Assembly: GCA_000711775.1 (NCBI GenBank)
Contig: ARYC01002752.1
Location: 1-64,000, forward strand
Direction of reading: 5' to 3'
Source of the DNA: Oxytricha trifallax
Lineage: Eukaryota > Ciliophora > Spirotrichea > Sporadotrichida > Oxytrichidae
Length of the DNA stretch: 64,000 nt
Position numbers and translations under genes: made by a program. Below, one piece after another: positions 47,181-60,221 of the stretch. Below the pieces are notes generated by a model. That model was not told the DNA's origin. It searched no databases and was given only the letters and a program-made list of their open reading frames with translations. Every line of letters begins with the position of its first letter. The stretch's first letter is position 1.

Positions 47181-48474
47181 ACACTAAAAGACAAAGCCAG
47201 AAAGAAAACGAAGGATTTCGGAAAATGACAAAGCTGTGTGATGGTTACCATTATCCTTTCTGCCAAAAGGTATTCATATTGTTATCAATTAAATTGTTAT
47301 CACCTTATATTTTCAATGAAATTAATAATAAATTTAAACAGTTTTCTTCTCTAAGGAAATCGTACTTCTCGACACAACCAGAAGATATCAAAGGTAAAAC
47401 AGAAAAGTATTTTAGGGGAGAAAGAAGCTAAATTCAGAGAAGGAGTAGAGTAAATTAAAAACAAATTAAAATGCTGATTTTGAGGAAATATTTTAACTAA
47501 ATTTTCAAAGTCCCATAATAAACAAAACTGAAAATTAATGCCAAGATAATATAAAATTTAACATTGAATTTTTTAAAGTATTCTTGGAGTAATCTTAAAC
47601 TCTTTTCTGAAAAAATATCACATTTTAGATATTGGACTTATCTTAAATGCTAATTATAGTTAAATGCTCTTGATTTCTCAAACTAAACTTGCATAATATC
47701 TTATTTTGTATAATTTTACCTTTAATACAATTACTTATGAACACAAAATTAAATTTTATATAATATAAAAAGCTACTAAAGACAAACAAATTTAACTAGG
47801 ATTCATGAATGAAAATGTATAAAAACTTAAATGGCATATAATTGGAAAACTTAGGGAAGTTTAATATATAAGTTTACATCAGTCAAGATAAATCCATAGT
47901 AATATATTTAATAATAATATTATTATTAATCTAAAAATAGTAAATATAACAGCTTAAAAAAATTAAAATGCTTTTGTAGCATATTATTAATATTTTTGCT
48001 ATTTAATATGAGAAATGCTGATAAATACTACATAGATCAAATCGAAATCATAAAATGACCTTTATTTATAAAAAAGGGAAATATTAAAAGAATTACTGAT
48101 ATCGCCATATTAGAAATGTTTTAAATTTATATTAAATATTTTATTATTTTTTAATTATGTTATGTTGAGTTAATAACTGATATTAAATTGTATAAAAATA
48201 AGATTTTTAAAAAATAATATCATATACTAATATAAAATATTATGATTCATCAGATCACTTTCTCATGAGCACAAACTTATTGGTTTTCTTAATTCCAGGT
48301 CACCTCATGAATTTCTATGACCATCTCCGCTGCCTTGAAACCCTAAAAAGCAATATTTATAATACTTACTCATCAATTCTATAATGAACTTCAAACGCTT
48401 ATATTTTTGCGCGTTTTGAAGATACGACAGCGCAAGTATTATATTCGTGCTCAGCAAGGTTTAAATAAATAGAG
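47181..48474. other. AT-rich spacer with a possible terminal exon
   Basis: The first 90 bp could encode further Lys-rich sequence in another frame. At 48313-48440 a minus-strand reading (LAEHEYNTCAVVSSKRAK) with a 27-nt GTAAGT...TTTTTAG intron is possible, but it overlaps the 3' side of the gene to its right and I cannot tell which is real. Otherwise nothing is seen. Confidence 0.35.
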
Positions 48475-50080
48475 TCAATATGTCCAGTATTTTTCGGGAA
48501 TAATAAATTGGAACTTGCCAGCTTCCTGGGAAAGTGTTCGGCCCTTGACAAATTTTGATTTTGTCAAATAATTGACGAATTAATTCCCCTTTAATTTTTG
48601 TAAGCGACAATTTATCTGGTGTTCCAGTTTCACAATCTTAAAATTAAAATCCATTTTTAAAACTTTTTAGGTTTGTTTCATTTCTTATAAACTCTTAGAA
48701 TGCTAGTTTACTCTATCTCTAAATGTGCTTATTTCATCTCAACAATCTATATCTCTTAATTTAGCAATTGCTGTCCTTGTTAAAAATCAAATTTTCAATT
48801 AATCATTGCCAATATCTCAATCATTATTTAAAATATAAAAATCAAAATTTTATCATCTTTTACTTTGGAAGTTTAAGTTCCTTTTAAACTTTGTCTTATT
48901 GATAATGTATTTTAATTAATTAAATCTTAAATATTTTTTCATTTCTTTATATTTATTAAACACATAGTCGTTGACAATCTTATTAATTAAATATTGCTAT
49001 TTCGTCATAAATTCGAATATTATTTTAACTTAACACTAAGAAGCTTCAATTCTTAATCTTTAGAGTCATTCTTTATTGATGTTTAAACTTTACTCAGTAT
49101 TTTTAAAGTTTAAAAATCTTTCTTATCATAAGCTTTGAGTGTAAAAAACAACCCCTTGTTTATAAATATTAAACTTCAGTTAATTTTATTATAAAATGTT
49201 AAACCACAAATGATCATTTTATAATCAACAAGTTATATAGTGTAAATTTAAGTATCTGAGTGTCTTTGGATTGTCATTTTTAACACACATTAACTCTCTT
49301 CTTCTTGAAATGTATTTAGCTTTTTTTCGTCTTAATCTTACTCATTTCCTCATGATCTTCTCGAGAATTTCAGATAACGAGTTTAGATCAATTTAATTTT
49401 ACTTATCAGCTAGGATAGTATCTTACGACTTTAGACCTTACTTTTTTAGAAATGAATTCTTTTTTAGGTCTGTAACTTTTAGTTTTAGATTAAGCTTAAT
49501 TAATAGTTGCCAAGAAGTACTTATATTTTTGAAGTGTCAAGTAGTCTCATTTCTATGATTGTCAAGCATTGAGATAAACATGATATTAACTTCTAAAAAA
49601 TGCAAGATAAATATAGAATTGAATTTAAATTTTAGTTATCATTTTCCTTCTAATTACGATTCTCACTCTGTTTGAACTTTATTCTTTTCATCTATTTAAA
49701 GTAATCGATTATCAAACTTAATTACTCAGAGTTGAAGCTTTTTTTTTAATCATTTCCTATTTTAGGTTCTTGAATTTTCTGACAATGAATGTTGTCTATG
49801 TCATATTTTTTTCTATTGAATTACAGATTGTTTTCAATTCTTTTATTTTATTAATTATATTTACTGGAGAGGGGTTTATCATAGAAATCTTTTCAAGTGG
49901 CAAACTGCTCATAAGACCTATTGATGATGAGGTTTTATATCTTTAATTATTTTCAAGATTAAAGTTATGGCCTGTTGTTTAAATGCTATGGCTATGTTGT
50001 TCATTCGTGTGTTGGTTTCGGTTTAAGCCTTTGTTCTTCTCTTGTTGAAAAGAGCTTAACTTTATTAATTGGTGAAATAA
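48475..50080 (-). CDS. Probable coiled-coil protein gene
   Basis: Minus-strand coding character across 1.6 kb. Left of 50080: NRNQHTNEQHSHSIQTTGHN, then PSPVNIINKIKELKTICNS and KFKNLKQEMIKKKASTLSNQ. Middle: DLKKNSFLKKQGLKSQDTIL and LSEILEKIMRK. Near the end: DEISTFRDRVNQHSKSLQEM and VKLEHQINCRLQKLKGN, with heptad spacing typical of coiled coils. It ends FQFIIPEKYWTY at TGA 48475-48477. Several in-frame TGAs and frame changes occur between these blocks and may mark short introns. Start not identified. Confidence 0.45.
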
Positions 50081-50221
50081 AAAATCAAACTGAAATAAAT
50101 CAAAAGCAATATTTTAGAATCAGATTATTTGAAAATTGTAAAAATAAATATTCCTTGATGATGACTAATGATTTAAAATCAATTAAATTTTAACATATCA
50201 CTGTTTAATACTAAAATTAAA

Positions 50222-50795
50222 CCATCAATCTTAGTCGTGACGTAGACGTATCTGAGTGAGTTGACGTGGCAAATTCCGTGACGAAGCAGTCGTTAAGTAG
50301 GAAACTCCGAAAAAAACCATTCTCGCTATTACCTAGTCTTCTCCCAAAATCAAGATGTCATCCCAGTAAGTACCTGGGGACTGAGCTCGTGAGATCCAAC
50401 TAGATAACAGAAGATGGAGAAAATAGCTTACCGGTCCCACCGCTGCTGGGAAACGTAATCCCTATCCTTTCGCTGTGGTCAGCACCCTAACCGGTGTGGG
50501 AGAAAAATCCTTATCGTTGGCTTCAATGGTTTTCGTCTTCTCACTTTTGAAGGCAGAGCGTACCTTCATCCTGCTCCATATTACCAAGGAAACTGAACTC
50601 AAGCCAGTAGACTCATCTAATGCAGGGAAATCTTTGGATCCCGCTCACTTGAAGAGTGAATGCTGACAGATTGAACCCAGCCGACTGGTCCTTCATGCGT
50701 TGCGCCCAGCAACCCGCTACCTGCCCTCGATAGGCCTTAGTGTAGTAGAAAGCTCTATCAGAAATCCCAAGTGGTTAGTACCACCTAGCAATTAA
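50222..50795. other. GC-rich island (about half G+C), unidentified
   Basis: Sharp rise in G+C over about 570 bp, flanked by very AT-rich DNA. Minus strand: one frame open from 50644 to TGA 50225-50227 (140 codons; MKVRSAFKSEKTKTIEAND, then VRVLTTAKGQGLRFPAAVGP). Plus strand: a frame from ATG 50355 with a possible GTAAGT...CAACTAG intron, reading NPYPFAVVSTLTGVGEK and VDSSNAGKSLDPAHLKSEC to a TGA near 50665. Both strands show purine-rich first codon positions, so the coding strand cannot be chosen. A structured RNA is also possible. No match recognised. Confidence 0.5.
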
Positions 50796-50799
50796 TTTC

Positions 50800-53245
50800 T
50801 AATTTAATTAAATATTCCTTATTTTTTATAATTAAATCTTTTTTTTATTATTCACATATTATTATATTATCCTTGAGATCTAAATTTACACATAATTTTA
50901 AGAATAGATTATTTTAATTGATTTATAATATGTAATAAAACCTGAATTTACTATGATTTCTTATTTCCTTAAATTTAGTAAAATTATTATACAACTTTCT
51001 TTAATATGAATTTTGACAAATTATTGAATTATTTCATTAGTATTCTATTAAGGATTGGCAATAGATAGATTATATATATAATCATTTGGGATTTGGCTTA
51101 TTATCTCATATTAAAATACTAGTTAATGTTTCATTGTTTTTATTAATGGGTAATTCCGCAGAATTTGATGCGTCGGACTGAATAGTTTCTGCTTTTACTG
51201 AACTAATATATATTAATAGTTCTAGCATTATTAGAAATTATTGGAGATATAAGATATTTTGATTTGAAATAATTAGTTCTTATAAATATAGTATATCCTT
51301 ACTATAAACTTTTATTTAATGATGGTATTTGAAGATATACAGGAACTCTGAGTTTTAGTCTCATTTAATTTGAGACTTGAATTGATGTTAAGTCGCTCAA
51401 GAAAGTAAAGAAAGCAAGATAAAATTTCCAGACAAGAGCTAGGTGATGAAAAAGTAAATTATACTTTATTAATGAGTACTGTTACAAAATTATTTCTTTC
51501 TGAAACTTAATTTGAGATTAGTCCTATATTTAAGTACAATAAACAGCTATCACACAGATTTAATTCAAACTTTGTTCAATTTTTAATATTATAATTATAA
51601 AGTTTCATTTGAATAAAAAAGGAATAAGCAATTCAACAAGAAACACAATAAAGACAGATTGACATAGTGAGAATTACTAATCTTCGAAAACCTAAGAAGT
51701 AGTTTTAGAAAATCCCTCAAAACGTTTTAAAACAACTCCTTAAAATATAAAAGCTAAAGCCAAAGTGGATGCTACATTTTACTGTTATTATATAGAATAT
51801 ATAAGCTCTCGAGATAGAATTAATCATATAATAACGATAATGGTTAATTATGTAGTATTAACTCATATTGTTCCACCAACTCTGTTTTAAAATAGGAAGC
51901 AATTTACTATCCTAATTAAAATAATTAATTTTCGATTAATTGAAAAATTGACAAAAATTAACTAATCTATAGAGTCTCAAAAATATATCTATACCTTTAA
52001 TTTAAAATAAGAAATATTCTCTTAATAAACGCTTAAGAAAATTTGATTAAACACATGAACTCTAAAATTTGACATCTGTTCCCAAATCTTTTATCTTAAC
52101 AATCTATATAAATAATCTAGCCAATCTCGCAAAAATTTATGAAATTTCCATGAAATTTAAACAAAGCAACTCTTAACCTAAAACTAATTGTAATTTAGAA
52201 CTCCTTTAGTTTAAGATTATAGCCAATTACTTATTTAAACTATATATAAAAATATAGGCAATTCAATAATTAAAAAGGTAAAAATTAAAAAAATAAGTTA
52301 TATAAATATTTTTGACTTAAATTGTAGGATAAATTTACAAATAAAATATTCTTAAAATTATAAAATATCTATTTTTGCATATTTATATATATTTATCATT
52401 AATTTTCAATAGAGTAAAGATTTCCCAATAATCAAGATGAATTTAATGAATCTGACTCCCAAGGGATAGAATTGTTTTTGTATTAATGCCTCTTCATTAA
52501 TACAAAATATGATGCATGTGCAGAGACAAATGAATGATATTAAAATACTAAAAAACATAACTTATTATCACAGCAGATATAATAATAGCTTTACTAATTA
52601 ACAATATTGTTTCAAAAATGCATAAAAAGTCTAAATTATGATTAAATATTCTACCTTTAAAAAGAAGAAGTTTCAAGTAAAGATGAAGATTACGTTGTTC
52701 AAATTAAAACCAATATTATAATTCTATCTAAGATGACTATTAATTAGCTTTCTTACATTTATTCTCCAAACTTTGAAATTTAATTTAAATCAATTTTTTA
52801 AACTCAGTTAGTTACAAAATCAACTACATAAATAACCGACTTATTATTAATAATTAAATACTAAGCAAATAAAATTATAAATTATAACATTGATAAGAAA
52901 TTCATGACTTAAAACTATAGGCCCATTTTAACTATAAATTATAAAATTTTAAAGGGTATAATAATCAAAATTATTAGAATTTTGGAGAAAGTGCTCAATA
53001 GAAATCTATCTAGTATTTTATGGATTATTAAAAAGCATGAAAGTAAAGAAATACTATAATTTGTTATGTTGGGCATTTATGGAAAAAAATTAAATTATTG
53101 ATTTCTTAAATTTTATTATTTAGAGAGTTACATTATTAGTTCCTTATTTCTTATATTTTATCCAACAAAAATTAGAAATCTACTCCTAGGAAGAGTACCA
53201 TGCCTTCATAAAACTTCGTTTATACTCTATCTAGGGGATGATTGC
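50800..53245. other. AT-rich spacer, no gene seen
   Basis: No supported feature. Very AT-rich with short A/T tracts. Confidence 0.5.
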
Positions 53246-53802
53246 GATGAAAAAAATATAATTTTGTTGGGGTCAATACAATTATAGATAAATGTTACAC
53301 TACCATTAGAGCTTATGCAAATGGCAGTTGATAAGGATTATATGGTAATCAGTATGAAAATTGAGAATAGAATGTAAGTAAAGGGATTGTAAATTATATG
53401 TTTTTTATCTAGTTATAATAAATTGAATTAAATTAAATAATTCTTAAAGCAAATTTAATGCATTCTGTTTTACTTTTAAACCATGATTCTATAGAGGAAA
53501 AAATTAGTAAGTATGGGATCTATATTAAGTTCGATAATTCATACCAAATTGAAGAATGTCTGCAATTACTATAGATCATATCAAAGTAGAAGTAATTTTA
53601 ATTAGAGATACAGAATTGCGTATCTCCGACTTCAAGGAAATAAAGAATAGAAGTAACCAGTATATAATATATGGAATTAAGGTATTCTACTCCACAAAAA
53701 ATAATGCTTCTATCATTATACTACAATCAAGAATTGAGTAGGCATCACCAATAAGTAGTTTGTTTAATACACAATTAAATCCTCTATTACTAATAAAAAT
53801 CT
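53246..53802 (+). CDS. Coding-looking sequence interrupted by a TBE-like element
   Basis: Plus-strand reading GSIQLQINVTLPLELMQMA, VDKDYMVISMKIENRM, followed by a GTAAGT...ATCTAG intron-like stretch (about 53371-53411). Several overlapping open frames follow to the TBE tip at 53803 (for example MHSVLLLNHDSIEEKISKYG). The exact frame after the intron is unclear. The beta-rich composition resembles the element B surface-protein segments. Continuation beyond the TBE (57811 on) was not confirmed. Confidence 0.35.
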
Positions 53803-53880
53803 CAAAACCCCTTAATTAGATGATTTAGTTATTTGATTTTTGGGGTATAGTTGGGGTCTTATAGGGGTTAGTAGAGAAAT
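53803..53880 (+). repeat. Left terminal inverted repeat of the first TBE-like element
   Basis: Starts with one C4A4-type telomere unit and pairs with 57733-57810. Includes ATAGTTGGGGTCTTATAGGG against ATAGTTAGGGTTTTATTGGG on the other side. Confidence 0.8.
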
Positions 53881-54015
53881 TAGGCCAATTTGTAAATCTA
53901 GAAATAGAAATTAGCGATATTTAGGGTTGTTTGTGATGAAAAATAATATATTGATTTATAGCTTAGGCTTAGATTTGGTAATAATATTAATATAGAATAA
54001 GTAAGTAGCTAAAAT

Positions 54016-54965
54016 ATGCAGCTTTAGCAAAGCTTCAATGTAAGAGCTCCTAAATTATTAGGTATTATTGCTTGTTATTTGTAAAGCATTATAACTCAGA
54101 AACTTGAAATATCCAGCAAGTAAAAGTTTTATCAGGGTCATATTGACTACCTCTGTGGCTCGAAAACTTTGAAGCAATTGGATCTCTTTCCTCATGACTA
54201 AAGAGCTGTGCTTTTTCATTACAATCTTCCAGACATGCGCATCTCACCATAGACTATATCAAAGATCTATAAAAGAAATGGTTTTACTTTCAAGATTGTC
54301 AACAGAATGAAGAGAGTGATTGATTTTACAGTGCCATTTTATATTATAATTTAAAATATATATATATGATTAAATGCAGAGGGCTATTGACAATAACATA
54401 AAGTTAAAACACGCTGATGAAGCTGTATTCACCCTCAACACCTTTATTTATAAGTCTTGGTACAAGAAATTTGATGATATAGAAGTGCATGACTAAAATG
54501 TGAAGGTAGTAACCCATTCAATTTTAGTTGGTATTAAGTAAAGATTCAGGTTTAGAGAGTTATGTCATTCACCTTCGCTCTATAAAGCGAGAGTAGTATA
54601 TAGAGTTCCTACATAAGCTCAGAGAGAAGTATAGTAATCAAGAGATCATCCTGTTTGTTGAGAGCCTTTCAGTTCATAAGACTAAAGAGTCTAAGAAAGC
54701 CTATGAAGAGTTAATCTTAACTCCTGTATACAACGTTCTTTGTAGCCCATAATTTAATGGAATAAAATTCTACTGGAGTTAAATCTAAACTCACTGCAAG
54801 AAGCTACTGCTGTATCATCTTATGCATGACTTACGTATACATTCAATACACTTAATTCAAAGCAACTGTATGAGGGTGCGAGTATATAAAACAACAGATT
54901 TGTGCGAGAGAGGGAAGAATGAATGTTTATAAAAAGATTTAGATTTAAACGAATGAATATATTGA
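54016..54965 (+). pseudogene. TBE transposase (DDE, 42-kDa type), first element
   Basis: Readable blocks: HADEAVFTLNTFIYKSWYKK with the first catalytic Asp (about 54415), FVESLSVHKTKES where the second Asp has become Glu, and FNGIKFYW where the final Glu has become Lys. Several frameshifts lie between the blocks (for example after VVTHSILVGIK). It ends convergently with the 22-kDa gene, as in the second element. Inactive. Confidence 0.75.
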
Positions 54966-54969
54966 CATT

Positions 54970-55772
54970 TTAAAAAAGCTCATAAACGATTTTGGCTTCT
55001 CTTATTATTTCTTCTCTTAGTGCCAGCTCCTGCATCAATGTTCATTTCATCTGGTTATAAGACATCTTTAAAAAGCCGCATACTCACTTCATTAATTGTC
55101 TGTAAATTTCTGTCTATTTGAACCTTTGAATGCTCTTTCATTTAAAATATACCAGCTCTAGGTTTCCCTGAAAAGCTATGAATCAAAGCTTACTAGAGAG
55201 ATAAGGATGCTTCTTAAGTTCAGCGAGCCAGATTTCGCTAATAAATATGCCTTGCTTCTTTTAATCTTCGAGAGAAATAGCGTAGCGTTTTTTGTGGCCT
55301 TCTTTTATGATCTCTATGAGATAACTCTCTCTTAAAGGGCCAAGAGCACCAAAGAAGAAACTTTTTTTCTGGAAGCTTGTTAAAAAGTAGTTTCTTGGCA
55401 GGAATATAAACTACCAACTCTTCATCTTTCATAGCATCCTCGTAGAGATTGGAAACAGAAATCTCTGGGTAGTTTGATATCTCTATCAACTTAATCTTAT
55501 AGTTTATAAGACTTTCTTCTCATTACATAGTATAGCTTTTTAGAATGATCATTTTGTCCCATCATGGTTGGAAGGAAAAAACAAACAAAAGTATTTGTTT
55601 AAATATAAATTTTATTATTAACACGTTGAGTAAGGTATCGATAAAGATCTTATTTTATTTTAAATCTTGAGACTATTTCTTGAGCCTCTATTCTCTTTAC
55701 TATAGTACTAAATAAATTCAATCTTAGTTCCTTCTTTTATCAATGCATTTCTCTCTTTAAAATCTATAGACA
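54970..55772 (-). pseudogene. TBE 22-kDa gene, first element
   Basis: Conserved core: IEISNYPEISVSNLYEDAM, then VVYIPAKKLLFNKLPEKKF, then FKDVLQPDEMNIDAGAGTKR near the end (stop close to 54975). An intron of 26 nt (55168-55193, GTAAGCTTTG...TTTTCAG) is at the same place as in the second element. The codon before IEIS is TTG rather than ATG, so the start must be further upstream; a candidate is ATG 55772 (MSIDFKERNALIKEGTKI). Function of this TBE protein is unknown. Confidence 0.7.
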
Positions 55773-56161
55773 TCTTAATTCTACTGTTTAAAACTAACAA
55801 TTAAATATGGGCAACTTATAGGATCCCAACCTGGCAAAGATACGTTTTAGAAAGTTGGCAAAAAGCTATAAAAACTTTAGAAAAAGGAGCTCTATTTTTA
55901 TCAATTTAGTTCCATTAAAGTAGTATTAATTTTGTTTATTTTTTTAAACACTGATACAAATCCGTTTAATTTTAATTCTTACAAATTTATTAATAACAAA
56001 AGTTAATTAGTACCTACTTATAATCTAATGAGGTTTAAATGGAAAAGTTCCAAAATGGTTCCAAGTTTATTGGTAGAAGTTTTAACTTGATTTTTTTTCT
56101 AAGTTTGTTTCAAAATTAAAAATATTAAGCAATAAATTAGAGAATTTATAGATATAAATTA

Positions 56162-57700
56162 AGTATAAATATGATGTTGAACACTTCAAAATCAACAATT
56201 ATTGCTACAGGGCAAACTCATGCTCAACTATACTTTGGCTATGGAAGTTATTACTCATTAATAATAGTAATTTAAGTTTTAATTTAAGCATGGCGGCTAT
56301 CTTGAATCATAAGACAGTTTCATTTGGAATAGATTATCATTGCTCAACTTTGGCTCCTCCAAGATACCAAAAGTAATTTATAATGAAAAGGAGGTTGAGC
56401 TAAGAGCTCTAGAGTTTGAAGCTGAGCCCTTTAAAATTCAAGTCTAAAAAAATAGTGTACAGATTTATGGGAGTTTAAACATAAGTTGAACTGGTTGAGG
56501 AAGATAGGAATAGCAACCAATAGAAAAATTAAAACATTTTAATGTGAAGACTGCTAAAATTTTTTCTCAACTGAGTCTAGCTTGAAGAGACACATCAAAG
56601 AGGTTCAATCTGGTATATCTAAGATTTTCTTTACTTATTATAAAGTAGATGGTAGATATTAGTGAACTTCATGCATGAAGTCTTATACTCACTCAGCAAA
56701 AGTAAAGAGGCATATGTAAAAGCATCATTTTAACGAATTCCTGATTAAAGATGAGGAAACTTAAAAGCTTGTAACTGCTAAAAGAAAAAATAACTCTCCT
56801 GAGTTTAAAAAAGAGAAGTAGGAGAGACTTAAGAGATAGAAGTGACTGGAATTAATGAACCAACCAGCAAATGGTGTTTATATAGCATGCTTATGAGAGA
56901 GTAATATTATACCTGCATTAAATGCAGTCGAAATCAGTAGCTGTAATGAATAACTTAGAAGGTAAACTTATAGTAGTTGATGAATTCACTTACAAGTACA
57001 TACATTCGAGTATCTCATTTAGAACAAGCAGTATTAAAATGAGTTTGCAAATGAATACATAGTACTGAGAGATGCTTAGAAAAGATGTTCCAAGAACTTA
57101 CACACTAAGCTTGACAGAGTTATTCTTTGTCATGGTTTTATTGCATTAAGACTCAAGAAGATTGATATGACTCTAAGAGAGTATCTGCTAAAATAAAAGT
57201 ATTATGATGATTTGAATGAGATACTCACAGTAATGACTAAGGGTATGAAAGAGCACCATGAACTAGGGTATTTAATTGATATTTGAAGCCAGAAAATGTG
57301 GTGATAAATCTCTACCCTTTAGCAGTAGTAGATATAGATTTTAACAGAGCAATAAGTCCTGAGATAGTGACCTTAGCTAAAGTTCTAGGCACTCCAGCAT
57401 ACTCCCCAAAAGAGAAGTATACAAGCGGCACTGTGTAATTGGATGTTTCGGCAGTAGCTACTATTATCTTTTAGTGCGATATGGAAAATAAAAATGAGAA
57501 ATAATCAATGAGTTTGGGTCCTAAGCATATTAAAAAGGTGGAAATCTGCAAAAAAAGTTATAAGCATAGTTGAGATGGTCATCATAAAAGTTCAACCATA
57601 TCCAAGATAATCATTAGATGATATACTAGATTAACTACAGACTGCTAGATTCAAAGGGTATTACAAAGATAAGTAGATAAAAATTGTTTAAATAATGTAC
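56162..57700 (+). pseudogene. TBE zinc-finger/kinase gene (57-kDa type), first element
   Basis: Candidate start near 56172 (MMLNTSKSTIIATGQTHAQL). A C2H2-type finger follows: TSCMKSYTHSAKVKRHMQKH, with TGA where the first finger Cys is expected. Then NQPANGVYIACL, a TGA, ESNIIPALNAVEISS. The C-terminal half resembles a protein kinase: HHELGYL, KPENVVI (about 57287), DIDFNRA where DFG is expected, and GTPAYSPKE (about 57388) like an activation-segment end. Several TGAs and frameshifts. The zinc finger plus kinase combination is characteristic of TBE elements. Confidence 0.75.
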
Positions 57701-57732
57701 AGTAATACTTATTAATTTCAAATAAATGTCTG

Positions 57733-57810
57733 TATTCTCTACTAACCCCAATAAAACCCTAACTATTACCTACAATAAAAATCACTAACACATCTAATTT
57801 CGGATTTTTG
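57733..57810 (-). repeat. Right terminal inverted repeat of the first TBE-like element
   Basis: Pairs with 53803-53880; the telomere-like tip is degenerate (CAAAAATCC on the minus strand). No clear 3-bp target duplication remains. Confidence 0.75.
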
Positions 57811-59768
57811 CGGTTATAAATACTGTTTATCCAAAGTCATATCTCAATTAAAGACAAAATGTCTGATAAATTGCCTTTTAAACTTATAATTTATATTCCT
57901 AATAATTCCCTTTTTTAGTTCCATTTTTTTATTTTTATAAAATATTTGATCTCTTTTATTATTATAGCTTAAATACAAAGAATCTTTATAAATCTAATAA
58001 TAAATATACTTTAATTAATTAATATTTTTTACTGATTATTTTTATATTCCCAAAATTTGCTTAAAAATAATCTTGAGGCTTCAGTAAGCAGTGATATAAG
58101 ATAGGGATTTCTTTCAGTTAAAATATATAGCTATGAAAAGGAAAAAGTTGTACTTTCAATATTTATCAACCTTATAAATAAACAACAAGCATAAGATCTT
58201 GATGAAATATAGAAATGCTTTAAGAAATCTAAGCTCACAATAAAGTCAAATAATAAATACTCTCCAAAATCGCAAATGAATTAAATTTTAAGCATAATAA
58301 TAGTTCTTTATAATATATATATATATACTAATGTAAAAGTTAAGTTCGATACTCACCTAATTTAAGTAGTCCATTTATTTAGATTCCCTTAAAATATCCA
58401 AGCTCTTAAGAAAACTATTCATGGTAAAAATGGAAACCCTATTTAAGTGATCAATCAAATATGTAAAAAGGGTCATGACCAAATTCTAAGCTATATCACA
58501 CAATGATAAAAAACCTTGGCAACTAAAATTTTGTCTGTTAGAGGAGGTGAAGATAAATTCGAAATATCAACATCTCTGCATGTAAAAAAATAATTTTAAT
58601 ATAAATAAATTAACTATAAGTTTAAATCTGATGATTAAATTTAATAATTATATTATTCAACAAGCTTTAACTTTTAAAAATTTCGAAGCTCACTTCAACC
58701 TTTTTAAAATTTGAAGCTTGACTGTGTTTTTTATAGTAAAATAAAAATTTAATAAATTTATTTTTTTAATTCTTAATGTAATTATCACTAATTCATATAG
58801 ATTTAGAAAAATATTCTAAATCTTTAAATGAACCAATTTATATCCATTAATTTTGATTTTGGCATCATTTAAAGCACCCTAAAAATCAACATGGATTCTT
58901 ATACAGTTCCTTAAGGAACAAAGAACTATTAACAAAATTATACTAGCATACTTAATATTTAACTTAATGAGTTATATTATAATTTAATCTATAACCATAT
59001 TAAACTGATATAAAAAGCTTTTATCTTTAAAAAAAGGTTAAAGTGAGCTTCAATTTTTATAAAGGTTTAAGTTTGAACATTTGAATAAAATTTTAATATC
59101 ACAAAGCTTAATACTATTAAGAATATAAATAGATAAGCTATAAAAGTTTGTTTGTTATGTATCCTTATAAATTCTATAAATCATTTTATTTCCAAAATAA
59201 CATGTTTGATAAAATACATTCTTTAAGAATCATGAAATTAACAAAAGTAAAATATTAAAACAATCTAAATAACTCTCTAATAATTCTTGGTGCCAATAAT
59301 TTAAGGACAATTCGGCTTTAACAGGATTTTGATATATGCAAAAAAAAGACTTATTATATAAACACCATTCATGATGTTTTTTTTTAAGAAAATATTTGAA
59401 TTAGAAATTTGAATTATATTTAATTGAATCTGATAAATTAAATTGAATTTTTTAAATCTTTAAAGCTTGCCTGTCAAGTTTTTATATTTCCTCTCTTTGG
59501 TTATTTATATGATTAAGTATTACAATTGCTAATTATCTTCACTCCTTTGCTATACCTTGGTCTGTTACCACTACTGTTCTTACCAGCTGCAACCCCTGTA
59601 AAAATCAAATTCTAAATATTTTTTTGTGTAACTTACATTTTAAATTAATGACACTGCACCTTCTGATCAAACATTTTCTCTTTTATTAATGTATTTGATT
59701 AATTTATAAATTTAATTCACTTTATTTCAAAAATTTCATGATTATACTATAACTACAAAAAGATAATA
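57811..59768. other. AT-rich spacer, one possible small exon
   Basis: No gene supported in most of it. Near 59530-59605 the minus strand reads VAAGKNSSGNRPRYSKGVK directly after a TTTTTACAG acceptor-like site and may be an exon. A short (TA)n tract lies at 58312-58325. Confidence 0.4.
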
Positions 59769-59817
59769 TGGGCAAACAATTAATAAAGAAAGGTCTAACT
59801 CCAAGATGGATTTCTGA

Positions 59818-60221
59818 TGACGAAAGATCTAAATGCTAACGAATTAAAGAAATTATACAAAACTCTTGCATTAAAAATAGAATTCATCACATCAGGAAAC
59901 TAACGATATGAGAAACAACAACAAAAAATAATAAAAATGCAAAAGTGATCTAATTGGAGGCTTGGCTTTTGCACTATTAGCTGACTACATAATTAGTGTA
60001 ATTTGTAAGTATATAATGGCCATTATTATCATCATTTTCAGTCATTATAATTATTTATTAATTTTTGCTGTTTCTAATTCGCCAAGTTTTATATATTAAT
60101 TCAATTTGTGTCCGTAGATAGTTTACCAACAAGAATAAATTTTATTTTAGTGGTCGCGCATGCAACAAAAGTTTTCTTCAGCACAACCTTTACAAACCGA
60201 AGTGGCAGTCGAATATATTGA
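59818..60221 (+). CDS. Small membrane protein gene, C-terminal exons
   Basis: The clearest part is one hydrophobic helix, SDLIGGLAFALLADYIISVI, ending at a GTAAGT donor (60005). After a 146-nt intron closed by TTTTAG (60149-60150), the frame joins as LVAHATKVFFSTTFTNRSGS to TGA 60219-60221. Upstream, one frame reads KDLNANELKKLYKTLALK, reminiscent of J-domain helix II without the HPD motif. Another begins at ATG 59769 (MGKQLIKKGLTPRWISDDE). I cannot say which N-terminus belongs to the membrane segment. Confidence 0.45.

Larger units (their letters stand above)
53803..57810. mobile_element. TBE-like transposon, complete but decayed (4.0 kb)
   Basis: Tips: CAAAACCCC at 53803-53811, and the complement of a degenerate CAAAAATCC at 57802-57810. 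The inverted repeats continue inward for about 78 bp through TTAGATGATTTAGTTATTTG-like sequence and GGGGTTAGTAGAGA. Length and gene order match TBE elements of hypotrich ciliates: transposase, an opposing 22-kDa gene, then a zinc-finger/kinase gene. Two of three catalytic residues of the transposase are replaced, and frameshifts and TGAs are present in all genes. Confidence 0.85.

Noticed and set aside
57811-57840. Target-site duplication of the first TBE-like element
   Set aside because: Bases next to the two tips (TCT and CGG) do not match, so either the tips or the flanks have changed; not claimed.
58312-58325. Short (TA)n tract
   Set aside because: Expected by chance in DNA this AT-rich.
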